Assembly: GCF_000002995.4 (NCBI RefSeq)
Contig: NW_025062475.1
Coordinates: forward strand, 9,738,187-9,802,186
Direction: 5' to 3'
Source of the DNA: Brugia malayi
Taxonomy: Eukaryota; Nematoda; Chromadorea; Rhabditida; Onchocercidae
DNA: 64,000 bases
Of this stretch, positions 12,501 to 23,286 are shown piece after piece. Position numbers and translations under genes: made by a program. The notes beneath the pieces are model-generated. The model was not told where the DNA came from, did no database searches, and saw nothing but the letters and a program-made list of their open reading frames with translations. Position 1 is the first letter of the stretch; each line of letters starts with the position of its first letter.

Positions 12501-14916
12501 TATTGTCATAACCATACGTGGTACAGCTTCAATGGTGGATGCAATTAATGATTTGTCGCTTGATGATGAAGCATTTTCAATAGATGTTGATCAGGATCCG
12601 ATTCTTTCTCGAGATGAAAAATTGGATACTCATGATAAGGTGTGGAATGGGAAAACTAGTAATTTTTGGAATTTAACGCTTCATTTGACTTTCAAATTTC
12701 CGCCAACTAATGAAGTAAACTATATTGTAATTGGCCAGGAATTTAAAAATTTCCAGGAAGTACGTGTACATCGTGGCATGTTGCGTAGTGCAAGGTATGT
12801 GCTTGAAGTATTACGTGCAAACCGTACTTTGGAAGGTTTAAAAATGAGATATCCGGATTTTACAGTCGTTTGTTGTGGACATTCACTGGGTGCTGGAGTT
12901 GCGACATTGCTTACATTGCTCTTGAAGTTAGTGTTGCATTCTGTTTAGTGTTGCTGAAATATTGCTGAGTTGAGTATCTAACAGTATGTAGAAGTACAAG
13001 AATTAGGTTTTTTCAAAAAAGTGTGTTCTATTTTATAGACAATCGTTCAGTCCTATACGGTGTTTTGCTTATTCTCCTCCAGGATGTGTTATCAGTGAAA
13101 ATGGTTTAAAAGAGACGCAAAAATTCGTATTTAGTGTTTACATTGGTGATGATATTGTGCCACGGTTGTCATTTCAAGTAATTTTGATCCTGTTTTCTTA
13201 TCCAAAAAATAACCGTAAAAATAAAAAATGTTATGCATTAGAACTGATGATTGCCTATCTTGTTTGAATAACTGTCAGGTAAATCTTTAGGTATTACTAG
13301 TCGTGTTTTTTACATCATGGAAGCGAGGCTAGAATTCTTGAATGTGAAGAAAAAAAAAAGGAATAATGCGTTACATTAGTTAAGTATTAGCCTATAAAAT
13401 GAAGTTGGTTTCAGTGATGCTATTAATATGTGTCAGATAAAAGGATCATGTTTTAAAATGTAATTGCTATTATCCAAACGATGATTCTTTATCAGCATAA
13501 CTAGGCGATTTTGCGTATTATGAAAGTTATTATTACAAATTTTAGTGTTTGTCTAGGAGCAGAACTTTTTCTTCCTCTTTATTTTTCTTTTTAATTTTCA
13601 GACGTTATGCAAATTGAAATATGATGTAATAATGTCGTTAGCATGTAGTAATTTACCGAAATATAAAGTTCTTCTTCGTGGCTTTTATCGATTGTGCTTT
13701 TCTCCTCCGTGGCAACCGGATCGAGATAGTTCGTTCCATTTTTATTACAATTTAAATGAATTTATTTTTCTGAAGTTTTTTGGGCGCCAAAAATAGCAAT
13801 AATATGAGCTGGTGTATATCAGCTTCAAAATTTTAGCTATGTGTTTTTTGTTTTTATTCAGAGACTTTGAGGGATGAAAAGTTAGTCATAATTTAAGGCT
13901 ATATTTATTTGTTGTTGAAGCTATAACTTTGATAGTTCTTTTTTATCTTTTTTGTTTTCTTGTATTTTTATCTCCCGTCTGTTTATTAATTTGGTTTATA
14001 ATTTTTTTTTTTTTTTATTTTTTGGTATTCATAATTATTCAGCGGTCTTTAACATTTATGGTGGAAGGTAGCAAATTTTACTGTAATGAAACATTAATCA
14101 CATTAGTTTGACCATTTATAATAAGACCTTTCTTTTTCATTTTGTTAGTGTAACCGTTTTTTGATAAATTTGTTTAAAATCATTGTTTTTTATCTGAATA
14201 GGTCATGAAGAGGATGCAGCTGTAAATATCAACGATCGATTACCATTAGTTTTCCATACTTCTTTGTTAATTTTTGATGATAACGCTGATGATATAGAGG
14301 AAAACAATCCCGCAGAAAGATGGGCAAAAAAGCGGACGAAGGTATGTTAATGCTGATGGTGTATAATCTCAGGAAAGTATTTGGTTTTTTTTTTTTTGGC
14401 ATTGTTTACATGCTAATGGTATATGGGGAAAAATTTGTCATAGATGCAAGTCAAATTACTATTTCAAGACGATTTTCAGTAAATTAAAAGTAAATTTGCC
14501 TGTCTTTTAATTGTAAACTTTCCAGAGTTTACAGTTTGAACTTAAATCAAGTAATTTTGCAGCTCCTTCCACCAGGATGTCTCCTTCATGTCTGGGTGAT
14601 TGATAACCAGAAAATTTGTAAAAGATGGGCTCATTACAGGTAATTATTTTTCTTCTTTTTTTAAAGATGGCAACAGGACTGCACACGATTTTTTTATTAA
14701 GGAGGAAATAAGTTGCGAAAAATTTGTTAGGTTTTGTCCCAAATAATTTCATAATGAAAATAAGTTAAAGAAAGAAATTTTGATTTCTTTGTATTTTTAA
14801 TTACCTTATAATGCAGTTCGCTTAATGAGATCAAGCTGTCAAGTGCTGTTATTCGCGACCATTTACCGTATAACGTGTTAAAAGTGCTTAACATGGAGCT
14901 TAACCTAGATACGTAA
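9581..14916 (+). CDS. dagl-2: sn-1-specific diacylglycerol lipase, DAGL-beta type
   Basis: Twelve exons: 9581-9675, 10172-10431, 10842-11017, 11103-11279, 11767-11921, 12254-12374, 12463-12926, 13039-13177, 13602-13728, 14202-14341, 14563-14639, 14817-14916; phases agree and the product is 676 aa. The N-terminus reads GRRWNIASDDFVFP, the DAGL signature before four transmembrane segments (exons 2-3). Exon 4 has FFADVDLVASDILAGL. The lipase core shows GHSLGAG with the nucleophile near Ser469, GDDIVPRL with the acid near Asp521, and LLPPGCLLH with the catalytic His near 627. DAGL enzymes cleave diacylglycerol to 2-arachidonoylglycerol at membranes. The long C-terminal tail of DAGL-alpha is absent, hence the beta assignment. 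A Cys-rich stretch in exon 5 precedes the catalytic domain. The donor of exon 9 (A/GTTCGT) is weak and the least certain boundary. Confidence 0.93.
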
Positions 14917-17247
14917 TATTTTCAACAGTTTTTTTTTTTTTTTATTGTTTATTTATTTTATATACACAATAATATTTATTAGCTTTTATGGCTCCTTTAT
15001 TAAATTTTTCTTATCTAATAATGTCAATTTTTCATAGTTTTGTTAATTCACTGTAAAATAAATTTGGGAAGATTTTTTTTTTCTAATTTAGGATTTCTGA
15101 AGTGGTTTTCTAAAACTACAGTAGCACGAAGTAAGGGTTGCTTTTATCCATGATCACGTTTAAGCAAAATTATTTCTGTGTCCGATCGAACAGTCGTATC
15201 CTGATGCTAATAACTGGTGTTATAAAAGATGGAACAGATAAGGGTTTTTATTTTCAAATTTGTTTTCTACTTTATGAATGCAATCTTATCACTTGATGCG
15301 ACTGTAAATTTGAACTCTTTGTAAATATTTTAATCAGTTAAACTTTTGATAGCAATAGACTCTGTATGTCTTTTTTGTCCAATCATTATTCCATAACAAA
15401 TAAATACATTCGAATAGGTATACATTGAAGAGCATTGTTGAAATGTTATTCGTTTTCCAAAACGCAGTAACGATATAAGTTTGTTCATTCTTTTTTCTTT
15501 CTTGTTTTCAAATAGTGATATTAGGTAGATCCTTTTCGTTTTTCAAATCGTTTATCTCTTTCTTGTAGTCCTTCAGTTTCTTGGTTTATGTGAAACCAAT
15601 TAGATCTTCGTTATTTTTGACTTCTATTCTTTGCTCATCTTTTTTTTTCTTCCCTATAATATCATTCTATTGTATAATGAACATGAATTTGTATGTTCAT
15701 CTGTATTATGATATAAAGCTATAATCTTTCAGAAGTATATTTTTATCTGAATATCATTTCTTTATTGTTGATCGCATTTCTTTATCACAAAGAACAAATG
15801 TGCATACATTTGAGCGATGAGATTTACCGTATAACATATTTAGATCAGTTTTGCAATCATACTCTTCTTGATTGGTACAAATTTGAAAGGCGATTTTTGA
15901 CAAAAAATAAACCAAACGGAATGTAGTATTAGTTAGCGTAAAATAAATCGTAGAGTAATGATTTTTTGAAATTTTAGATTAACTGTAAAAGGTCCGATAT
16001 CTACTTAATTTTGTTGGCTTCATTATATATCTCTCCGTCGTTTTCCTTATGCAGTATCAATGAAGTAGCATCAAATGAAAATTTCATGTATAATTCTTTT
16101 TCATTCTAAAAAGAAAAAAGTGTTGGATAGTGCACATGACAGAATAGAAACATTTGTCTCCAGTTTTTTTAATTGTTACAGTATTTAAGGATGAATTCCT
16201 TCAATGACATTTCAGTTCACCTTTTTCAATTGTTTCTAATTTACAGCTTTCTGTTCAACTTTAAAATGCCAGGAAAATCGTCATAGCAACATTCATCTGG
16301 TTAAGATGAGCACTAGGAATCACATGCCATCTATCATTTTTATGTTAAAAAAGAACTTTGTTTGAGGAATTAGATTATGCAGTGTTAATGATCAGTTCAT
16401 TTATTAAATTAACATCATATCAAATCTTATGCTTTCCCTTATTATTTAAAAAATTTCTAATATATAAACATATTATGAGCTTTTATTTTAAATCTTTTGA
16501 TGAGAATATGGTGGTGATCTTTGAATTATTTTAAATCTTGTTTTATGAGAATGTATTGGTGGACCTATAAAATACTACACAAATATACATCCTTATATAG
16601 TTTGTATAATGTATTTTATGGATAAATATCTAGTTCATTTTATCACTGACTACTGGAATAATGGCCCATTCATCATTTCGTATTTGGTATTAATAAATAA
16701 CCGTAATAAAAATAAATTTTAAAAAAGTGGAAAAAAGTAATGTTAGGTTTTGGTTGAAGTTGTATTGCCCCTAATACATGCATAAATTTCCAGCATCACC
16801 AGTAAAAGTTAATATCATGGTAGATGCTTATATAACATCCACTTTCACATTACATTAATAAAATTACGTAAGAGATTAATATTTATTTAAATACTGCGAG
16901 CGATACTGAATTTCATAGCTATTCACAAGGCTAATTTCTGTGTTTATTTAATTGAGATTTACGAATGAAACAATAATTGTTTGATGCACTTGTTAAGATA
17001 GATATTCAAGTTCTTAATAATTTTGATTCTTTCTTTTCATCCATCTTTTTTCTTTACGAATGTAATCGTCATTTGGATAAAAATTTTTTTTGTGGCTCAA
17101 AATATGCATATCAATATTTTATTTTATTGCAATTTTTCATATATATATATATATATATTTCGAGATGTGAACTACGCATTTTTCTTTTCTTTTTTTCTAG
17201 TCAATTATTTAATCATTAATCATAATCGTAAATATAGGCATTCATCA
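14917..17247. other. Intergenic, DAGL to YiiX-like gene
   Basis: About 2.3 kb of AT-rich DNA with no exon that I can recognise, apart from an (AT)n run near 17138-17158. The acceptor TTTTTTTCTAG at 17190-17200 just before the next ATG is a plausible trans-splice site. I searched this stretch for the missing first exon of the ALDH9 gene and did not see it. Confidence 0.5.
15057..15062 (+). terminator. AATAAA signal of the DAGL gene
   Basis: First canonical AATAAA downstream of the DAGL stop, about 140 nt away. Confidence 0.5.
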
Positions 17248-17964
17248 ATGTTCCTCAAAGGAGTGGATATTGGTGTTGGTGATGTTGTATTCTTCAAAAA
17301 AGGTGATAATAGAAAAAGTGACGAACAATTTGAGGAAGCAGTTGCTGGTGTTGCATCTGAAGCTGTAATACATGTAGCTTTGCTGTATGAAGATACCGTT
17401 CAGTGGGTGATACATGCCACCCGTGAATCTGGTGTTTGCCAGGAACTTTTAATTAATGTAGTAGAAAAGCTACATCCTGAAAGTTTCGAGGTGTATCGAG
17501 CTCAGGTACCACAAGCAGTGCGTATCAGTGCAAGTCAGTGGGCAAAATCTAAACTTGGCGCTAATTATAACGATATTTTCTCGCCAAATATGCGTAACTC
17601 TAAAGGTGATGAAGCATTCTACTGCTGTCAGTTGATAACGAAATCATATGAAGCTGCTGGCATTCATGATTTCTGTCCATCACATCACTTAAATTTCAAT
17701 GATTCAAATGGGGAAATTTTACCTTTCTGGGAGGAATACTATCGGAAGCGCTCATTACCAGTGCCACAAAATATGCCAGGTTCGCATCCTGCTAAATTAA
17801 TCCATTCTAAATATTTGAAACTTCATTTCGCCAGATTTTGCATGCCGTTAGTAAAATTCGCCGTTCCGAAGACAATCGATAACGCATTACATTTCATACG
17901 TGGATCTCGTGTAGCACTTACGGCAACCGAACATTTCGATATTTATCAACCGAGAAATGGTTAG
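17248..17964 (+). CDS. Permuted papain-like hydrolase, YiiX/YaeF (C92)-like
   Basis: Single uninterrupted ORF of 238 aa starting at the ATG at 17248, 48 nt after a good acceptor. The order of motifs is that of the circularly permuted NlpC/P60 fold: VGDVVFF near residues 11-17, then IHVALLY with a candidate catalytic His at 42 and WVIHAT after it, and then FYCCQLITKSYEAAG with a candidate nucleophile Cys at 126 or 127. Bacterial YiiX/YaeF proteins are membrane-associated amidases or proteases, or lipid-acting relatives; the substrate here is unknown. There is no evident signal peptide. An ORF open upstream to 17023 is intron-like AT-rich sequence and I leave it out. It is the only intronless gene recognised in the window. 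Horizontal origin is possible but not shown. Confidence 0.75.
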   Translation: MFLKGVDIGVGDVVFFKKGDNRKSDEQFEEAVAGVASEAVIHVALLYEDTVQWVIHATRESGVCQELLINVVEKLHPESFEVYRAQVPQAVRISASQWAKSKLGANYNDIFSPNMRNSKGDEAFYCCQLITKSYEAAGIHDFCPSHHLNFNDSNGEILPFWEEYYRKRSLPVPQNMPGSHPAKLIHSKYLKLHFARFCMPLVKFAVPKTIDNALHFIRGSRVALTATEHFDIYQPRNG

Positions 17965-18097
17965 GGATTTGTCAAAATTCGCTTTCAGTTAAAATCTTTA
18001 CTTTCAAATCTTTTTGATATTTTCGTACATACTGCAAATAACAACATTTGTAAATTATCTTGTTATTACAACTGCTTATTTCACATGCTCTTTTGTG

Positions 18098-18103
18098 AAT
18101 AAA
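18098..18103 (+). terminator. AATAAA signal of the YiiX-like gene
   Basis: AATAAA 134 nt after the stop codon of the intronless gene. Confidence 0.55.
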
Positions 18104-18184
18104 CCTATTTATCAGAACAAAATTATTGCTGTTATTTCAGTGATTTCGATTTTTGGTTTTTCTTGAATTCCAGTTCAATATAAT

Positions 18185-18187
<3 letters not shown>

Positions 18188-18223
<36 letters not shown>
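18188..18223. repeat. AT dinucleotide microsatellite
   Basis: Perfect (TA)n run of 36 nt between the YiiX-like and ALDH genes. Confidence 0.95.
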
Positions 18224-18224
<1 letters not shown>

Positions 18225-18561
18225 CAATATCAAAGTTATCGTAGTGTTATCAGTTAAAACTAGTATTTAGCATTGAAATATCTAAAATCAAAAAGTTAAA
18301 TAGTTATTATTGCATATATATATACATACATCCACGCATATTATTAAAATAGAAAATTATTGGTAATTTTTTTTTCAAACCTCTCACTTCTTCCTAAAGT
18401 TTTTGAAAAATAAAAAAAATTGGAAGAAATTTTTTTTTTGACCTCTACTACAAAAGAATCAAAAGAAGGTGAAAGTCATAAGAAGATAGAATTATCATTT
18501 TTAAATGAAGACAAATATTTTGGCTATAAGAAATTATTTGGGAAAATCCTGATATTCCCAG

Positions 18562-21500
18562 GTGAGATATTAGCGCGGTGCGGTTGTGCTAAAACCGAAG
18601 TGATTGATGAAGTCGTGAAGGATGCCTGCGAAGCTCAGAAATCCTGGATGGCGTTAAATGTTCAGCAACGTGGAGCAGTTTTACGTCAGGCAGCTTCTAT
18701 CATACGCGTACGTTTGTTTCGTTTTTTTTTTTTTTTTTTTTGATACTAATTCAAGTTGTCATTAAAATTTAGGTATCATACTAATGTACAAGCACAATGT
18801 GAATACTGCTCATTTCAATCCTTGCATATGCTTTGCTTTCGACTCTTTTAATATTTTTACCGCAAGTTTCAACGAAATACTTTTAACTGCTTGGCTCTTT
18901 TATTATAGTTTTCAGTTTAATTTTATCACTTAACTTTCAAAAATATTCATGAATTTTCATTCCTCCAATATTCTAGAGTGTCGAAGACGACTTAGCATAT
19001 TTGGAAACAATTGACTGCGGTAAACCAATTGAGGAATCACGATGGGATATGATCGGTTCTGCAGATACCTTCGAGTTCTTCGGTGGTGCTTTGCATAATA
19101 TTGCTGGTAAAAATTTCTTGATTCCTCAATTAAATGTTTTTTTTTTTTCTAACTCCTTAAATTTTGCAGCTATATAAAATTTCCTCAAATTCTTTTATTA
19201 AAGTGTCATTATGAGTATTCCAATCCTTTCATATGTTGATCGAAATCATTTTTCCAATTTTTTTGAATATACATATTATATTTACTACCAAATGTCTAAT
19301 GTTGCTAGCCAATTATTTCCTATTACAGGCAATCATTTCCCGTTAAGTAACGATAATTATGCGTATACGGAACGTGTACCATGGGGTGTTGTTGGTGCAA
19401 TTGGTGTTTGGAATTATCCAATGCTGACAGCATCGTGGAAAATTGCGCCAGCATTAATGTGTGGTAACGCAGTGCTCTACAAACCATCACCTTTTGCACC
19501 CATAACTTCTGTAGTATTAGCCCAAATCCTTCAAGCTGCAGGTCTTCCTGATGGTGTACTATCCGTTTTACAGGTATTTTTTTGTGTATTTTACTGATGT
19601 ATTTTGGTGTATTTCTGAAAATACTAAAATTTAGACAGGGAAGTTATTAATGAATAATTATTAAAAATTTCTCAGTTTCTTGAAGCAGTTTTTGTGAATT
19701 CTTTTCAGGTATATAATTTTATTACTTTTGTTTAGGTTACAATTTAAATTAAAATTTCTTACTGACTTGGTAAAAATTAGGCTTATATAGTTTTATTTTC
19801 CCGAATAATACTACTTATATTTATGACAGTAGAGTTAGGAATCGGTACAGCGCCGTGTATTCCACAGATGCATATCAGTTGCTATAATTAGTTATTATAA
19901 CATAGTTATTAACTATGTACAGAAGATATGTTCCACTGCTGTGGATATAAGATGTAATTCATCTGAATAGTCACTGAGAAATACACGTTAAGAAACTAAG
20001 TTTATCAGTTTCAATCACATTTTAATCAATGATTTCAGTGACTGTTCGGAATAAGCTAAAATATTTCAGGGTGAAGGTGAAACAGGTCAAGCGATATGCG
20101 AACATGGAGGAATTAATAAGGTCACATTTACTGGCAGTACCGCAACTGGATCTAAAATCCTGGCATCCTGTAGCTTGTTGGATCGAATCAAGCCAGTAAC
20201 ATTAGAGTTGGGTGGAAAAAGTGCGATGATCATTTGTGAAGATGCAGATATCGATGTCGCTGTTACAGGTGCTCTCATGGCCAATTTTTTCGCGTAAGTT
20301 TACTATAAGCGTATATGTGCTTGGCATGTTTTTAAATTCTCATATATGATATGATTAATTTATCTTTTTTTTTAAACAGTCATCTCTTTTTATCTGAACT
20401 ATTTTTGTTGTTTCAGTACATTTCACTACTTTTAAGTCATAAAATTGACTGCTATCACTTTTTTTCGAAAATTTGGATAGGAAAAAGAATTAGTAAAGAT
20501 TCAGTTAATCAGCTATCAGATAAGTAAGAAAAAGTACTGAAAAACATTTGTAGTCAAGGTGAGGTATGTTCGAATGCATCAAAAGTCCTCGTACATGTGT
20601 CACGTTATGATGAATTTCGACAAAAGGTTGTAAAACAAACGAAGAACTTGGCGATCGGTGATCCGTTATTAAAGGAGACAAAAATAGGTGCAACAATCTC
20701 TCGTGAACATTTAAACAAAGTTAAAACTTACATCAGTGAAGCTGTACAACAGGTTATTTGGATTGCTTTAGCTTTTGGGGGAACAGAAAAATAAAAGGTT
20801 TCGTTTCACAAAGTTTGTTGGAAGTCAAATTTGGGAAAGTTAGTGGTAAGATATTCTGTTAACATGCAGGATTGATTTTCGACTTTGAAGGGTGCCAAAC
20901 TGCTATGTGGAGGTGACGAGGTAAAAGTTAAAGGTCTCGAAAACGGCTATTATTTATCACCTGCTATTCTGGATTCCATCAACGAGCAAATGAAGATTTA
21001 TAAAGAGGAGGTCTTTGGAGCTGCCATGTTAATTATTCCATTCCAGAACAACGAGGTAAGCCTGTGTTATATTGATGTTCGGATTTATTTAAAGTACTTC
21101 CGGTTCTAGCTTCAATCTTCTTGCAATAAGTTACATGTGTGTCTTTAAATTTAAAAAATTTTGTAAAAATTGAAATTTCAGGATGCTATTCGTATGGCAA
21201 ATGATACGCTTTATGGACTTGCTGCTGGTGTTTTTACGAGGTGTGCTTTATTGAACCGTTAGAATTTAGCCTTTAAATTTATATTTACTTATATCAGCTG
21301 CCTTCCCTTCAGGAACTTACATCTGGCATATTCACTGGCTTCAAAACTTCACGCTGGCAACATTTATGTAAATACATTCAATATCACAAGTAAGTTTGTT
21401 TAAGGACACAGAATGAATATGAATTATTTCCAAACTAGTTGGGACTTCATCCAAATAGATCTTTCTGTTGTGTAATATTGGTTGATGGTTGTTGTTGGCT

Positions 21501-21728
21501 GAGAAGGGATGATCTATTTTGGAGTGCGAAGTTCTATTCAAAATTTCATCTTTTTAAGCTATAGGGTGGTGCTATAGAAATCTTTTTTAAGATGCAATGA
21601 TACCTTTCGGTGGTATGAAACAGTCAGGTTTCGGACGTGAAAATGGTATTGCAGCTCTGGAAGCTTTTTCACAGTTGAAAAGTGTGTTTGTCAATGCATC
21701 TGAGAAGTTGGATAATCCATTTCTGTAG
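18562..21728 (+). CDS. alh-9: Aldehyde dehydrogenase, ALDH9 type (first exon not found)
   Basis: Nine exons join in phase: 18562-18707, 18977-19106, 19329-19573, 20070-20293, 20554-20752, 20891-21055, 21182-21240, 21313-21389, 21592-21728; about 460 aa. Seen: [27 protein letters not shown], the NAD-binding [15 protein letters not shown] with the general-base Glu, QGEVCSNAS with the nucleophile Cys, and [14 protein letters not shown]. The overall match is closest to 4-trimethylaminobutyraldehyde/betaine-aldehyde dehydrogenase (ALDH9A1), which oxidises aminoaldehydes in carnitine and betaine synthesis. The first exon listed begins in phase with two bases (GT), so at least one upstream coding exon of about 35 codons is needed. 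None is visible back to the YiiX-like gene. Acceptors at 20890 and 21591 are weak (GAAG, TAAG). Confidence 0.88.
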
Positions 21729-22002
21729 TTGGAAATAATGTTAAGTGAAACAAATTTTCGCTTTGTCCGATTAAAGCATATATTTATACATTATGCTTTA
21801 ACGAGGGTTTTTGTCAGGCTTGATCCATTCAAGTTCATCCAAGTTATTAAGAATGTACTATCTTTAGCTTCGCCAAAAATTATAACCGAGAAGAATCCCC
21901 ACCCATCTATGTATTTCGCGGAATTTAGCCAGCAGTTGTTCGTGATATTATTTAATACTAACCCTATGGAAGCATTATGAAGCACATTTATATATATTTC
22001 CA

Positions 22003-22008
22003 AATAAA
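22003..22008 (+). terminator. AATAAA signal of the ALDH gene
   Basis: AATAAA about 275 nt past the ALDH stop. Confidence 0.5.
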
Positions 22009-22830
22009 TTCTAGAACTAAACTTGAAGGAACATTGGAAATTTCTTCTGCCAGTTAAGAGAGTAAGCCCCTTTGCTCTCTTCGAAATTTGATTGGGCACC
22101 ACAGAACGTATAACCGTTATTTTATAAACAGCAAAGGAATAAATAGGTAAGACGAACTTTGAAGTGAGTACATTTTCAAATATCTATAAGTGTACATAAA
22201 TATTAGTTAAGTATTAGTTACACATCACTTTTCATGCAAAGCACAGTATAATGAACTCGAAAGCGAAATAAAAGAGAAAGAATGGCCATGAAATTAGGAT
22301 GTGGTACGAAGAGAACCTAATGAGAAATGCAATTTATGCATTTAAAAGTATAAGCTAATTTTCTACTAGTATAATACGATAGTATATATAATATTGATCA
22401 CAAACTGATTTATAGTTTTTTTAACTCATGAAATAACTGGACAAGATGAAATTTCGAATGCCTCATCTTTTCGATAATTTTTAGCAGCTTCTTCATTTTT
22501 AGCTTACTCCTGAAATTTCTAAAATTCTCTGTTTACCTAATGAGCATGTCTATAATGAAAACCTTTTTCCCATATTTTAGAAGATACAAGCAACAAGAGG
22601 TGGTTATTTCAAGCATTATAACACAGTAAATGAGCAATGAACAAAGAACTGATGGTCTCTATATGAGAAGAAATGTAAATAAATGAGTTGACAGTTATTA
22701 TTTCCCATCAACTGATAAATGATCTTCATGGAGTAACTAACAAATTCACAACAAGAATAACAGTAAAAATTTTTTGCATACCTTAGTGACTGCGAATTAA
22801 TGTGATCCAAAAAATGACCTAAAAACCCTC

Positions 22831-22935
22831 TTACTACCTAGTCATAAATGATCTTTTCCTAAAAGACAAAGATCATAGTCACGCAACAAAAAACTAAACA
22901 CTAACAAAAACAAATCAACGAACCCACGTTTTCAA
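22831..22935. repeat. Diverged dispersed repeat, copy 1
   Basis: About 105 nt that align with 23671-23784 in the same orientation; shared blocks include ATAAATGAT.TTTTCCTA and AAACAAATC.ACG. Confidence 0.5.
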
Positions 22936-23280
22936 AAAACAAACCTAACAATGAAATTCTTATTTGTTGGGCCGGCCTAACTGTTTCGCTCCAAAATACA
23001 TTTGACTATTCTTGAAATAGTATACCTGAGCCAATTATCACATCAATTTGTACTTTATACAAACAACAAACAAATGATAGCACGATAAATACACAAAATT
23101 GACCAAAGTATACTAAAATCGGCTTTTCCGAAATTCCATACTAAAAGAAAAACCCATAATTTTCCATGAAAGCCCTCGTTCATCAAAATTCCATATGTCA
23201 TCGTTTATCAAAACTTATGATGATGACATGCCTGGATAAAAGAGTAGATATGATTAATATAGTGAATCCGAAAAGAATCA

Positions 23281-23286
23281 TTTATT
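23281..23286 (-). terminator. AATAAA overlapping the chimaerin stop codon
   Basis: On the minus strand the end of the gene reads TTTTCTTAATAAATG: the stop TAA shares its last two bases with AATAAA. If used, the 3' UTR would be only about 15-25 nt. Confidence 0.4.

Larger units (their letters stand above)
21729..23284. other. Convergent intergenic region, ALDH to chimaerin
   Basis: About 1.55 kb holding two 3' ends. No coding exon seen. It includes one copy of a diverged dispersed repeat (22831-22935). Confidence 0.5.

Noticed and set aside
17023..17247. Upstream extension of the YiiX-like ORF
   Set aside because: It runs through AT microsatellite and pyrimidine tract ending in a splice acceptor; the real start is the ATG at 17248.
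18420..18561. Open frame just upstream of the first ALDH exon as its N-terminus
   Set aside because: The residues do not resemble an ALDH N-terminus and a TTCCCAG acceptor lies at the boundary.
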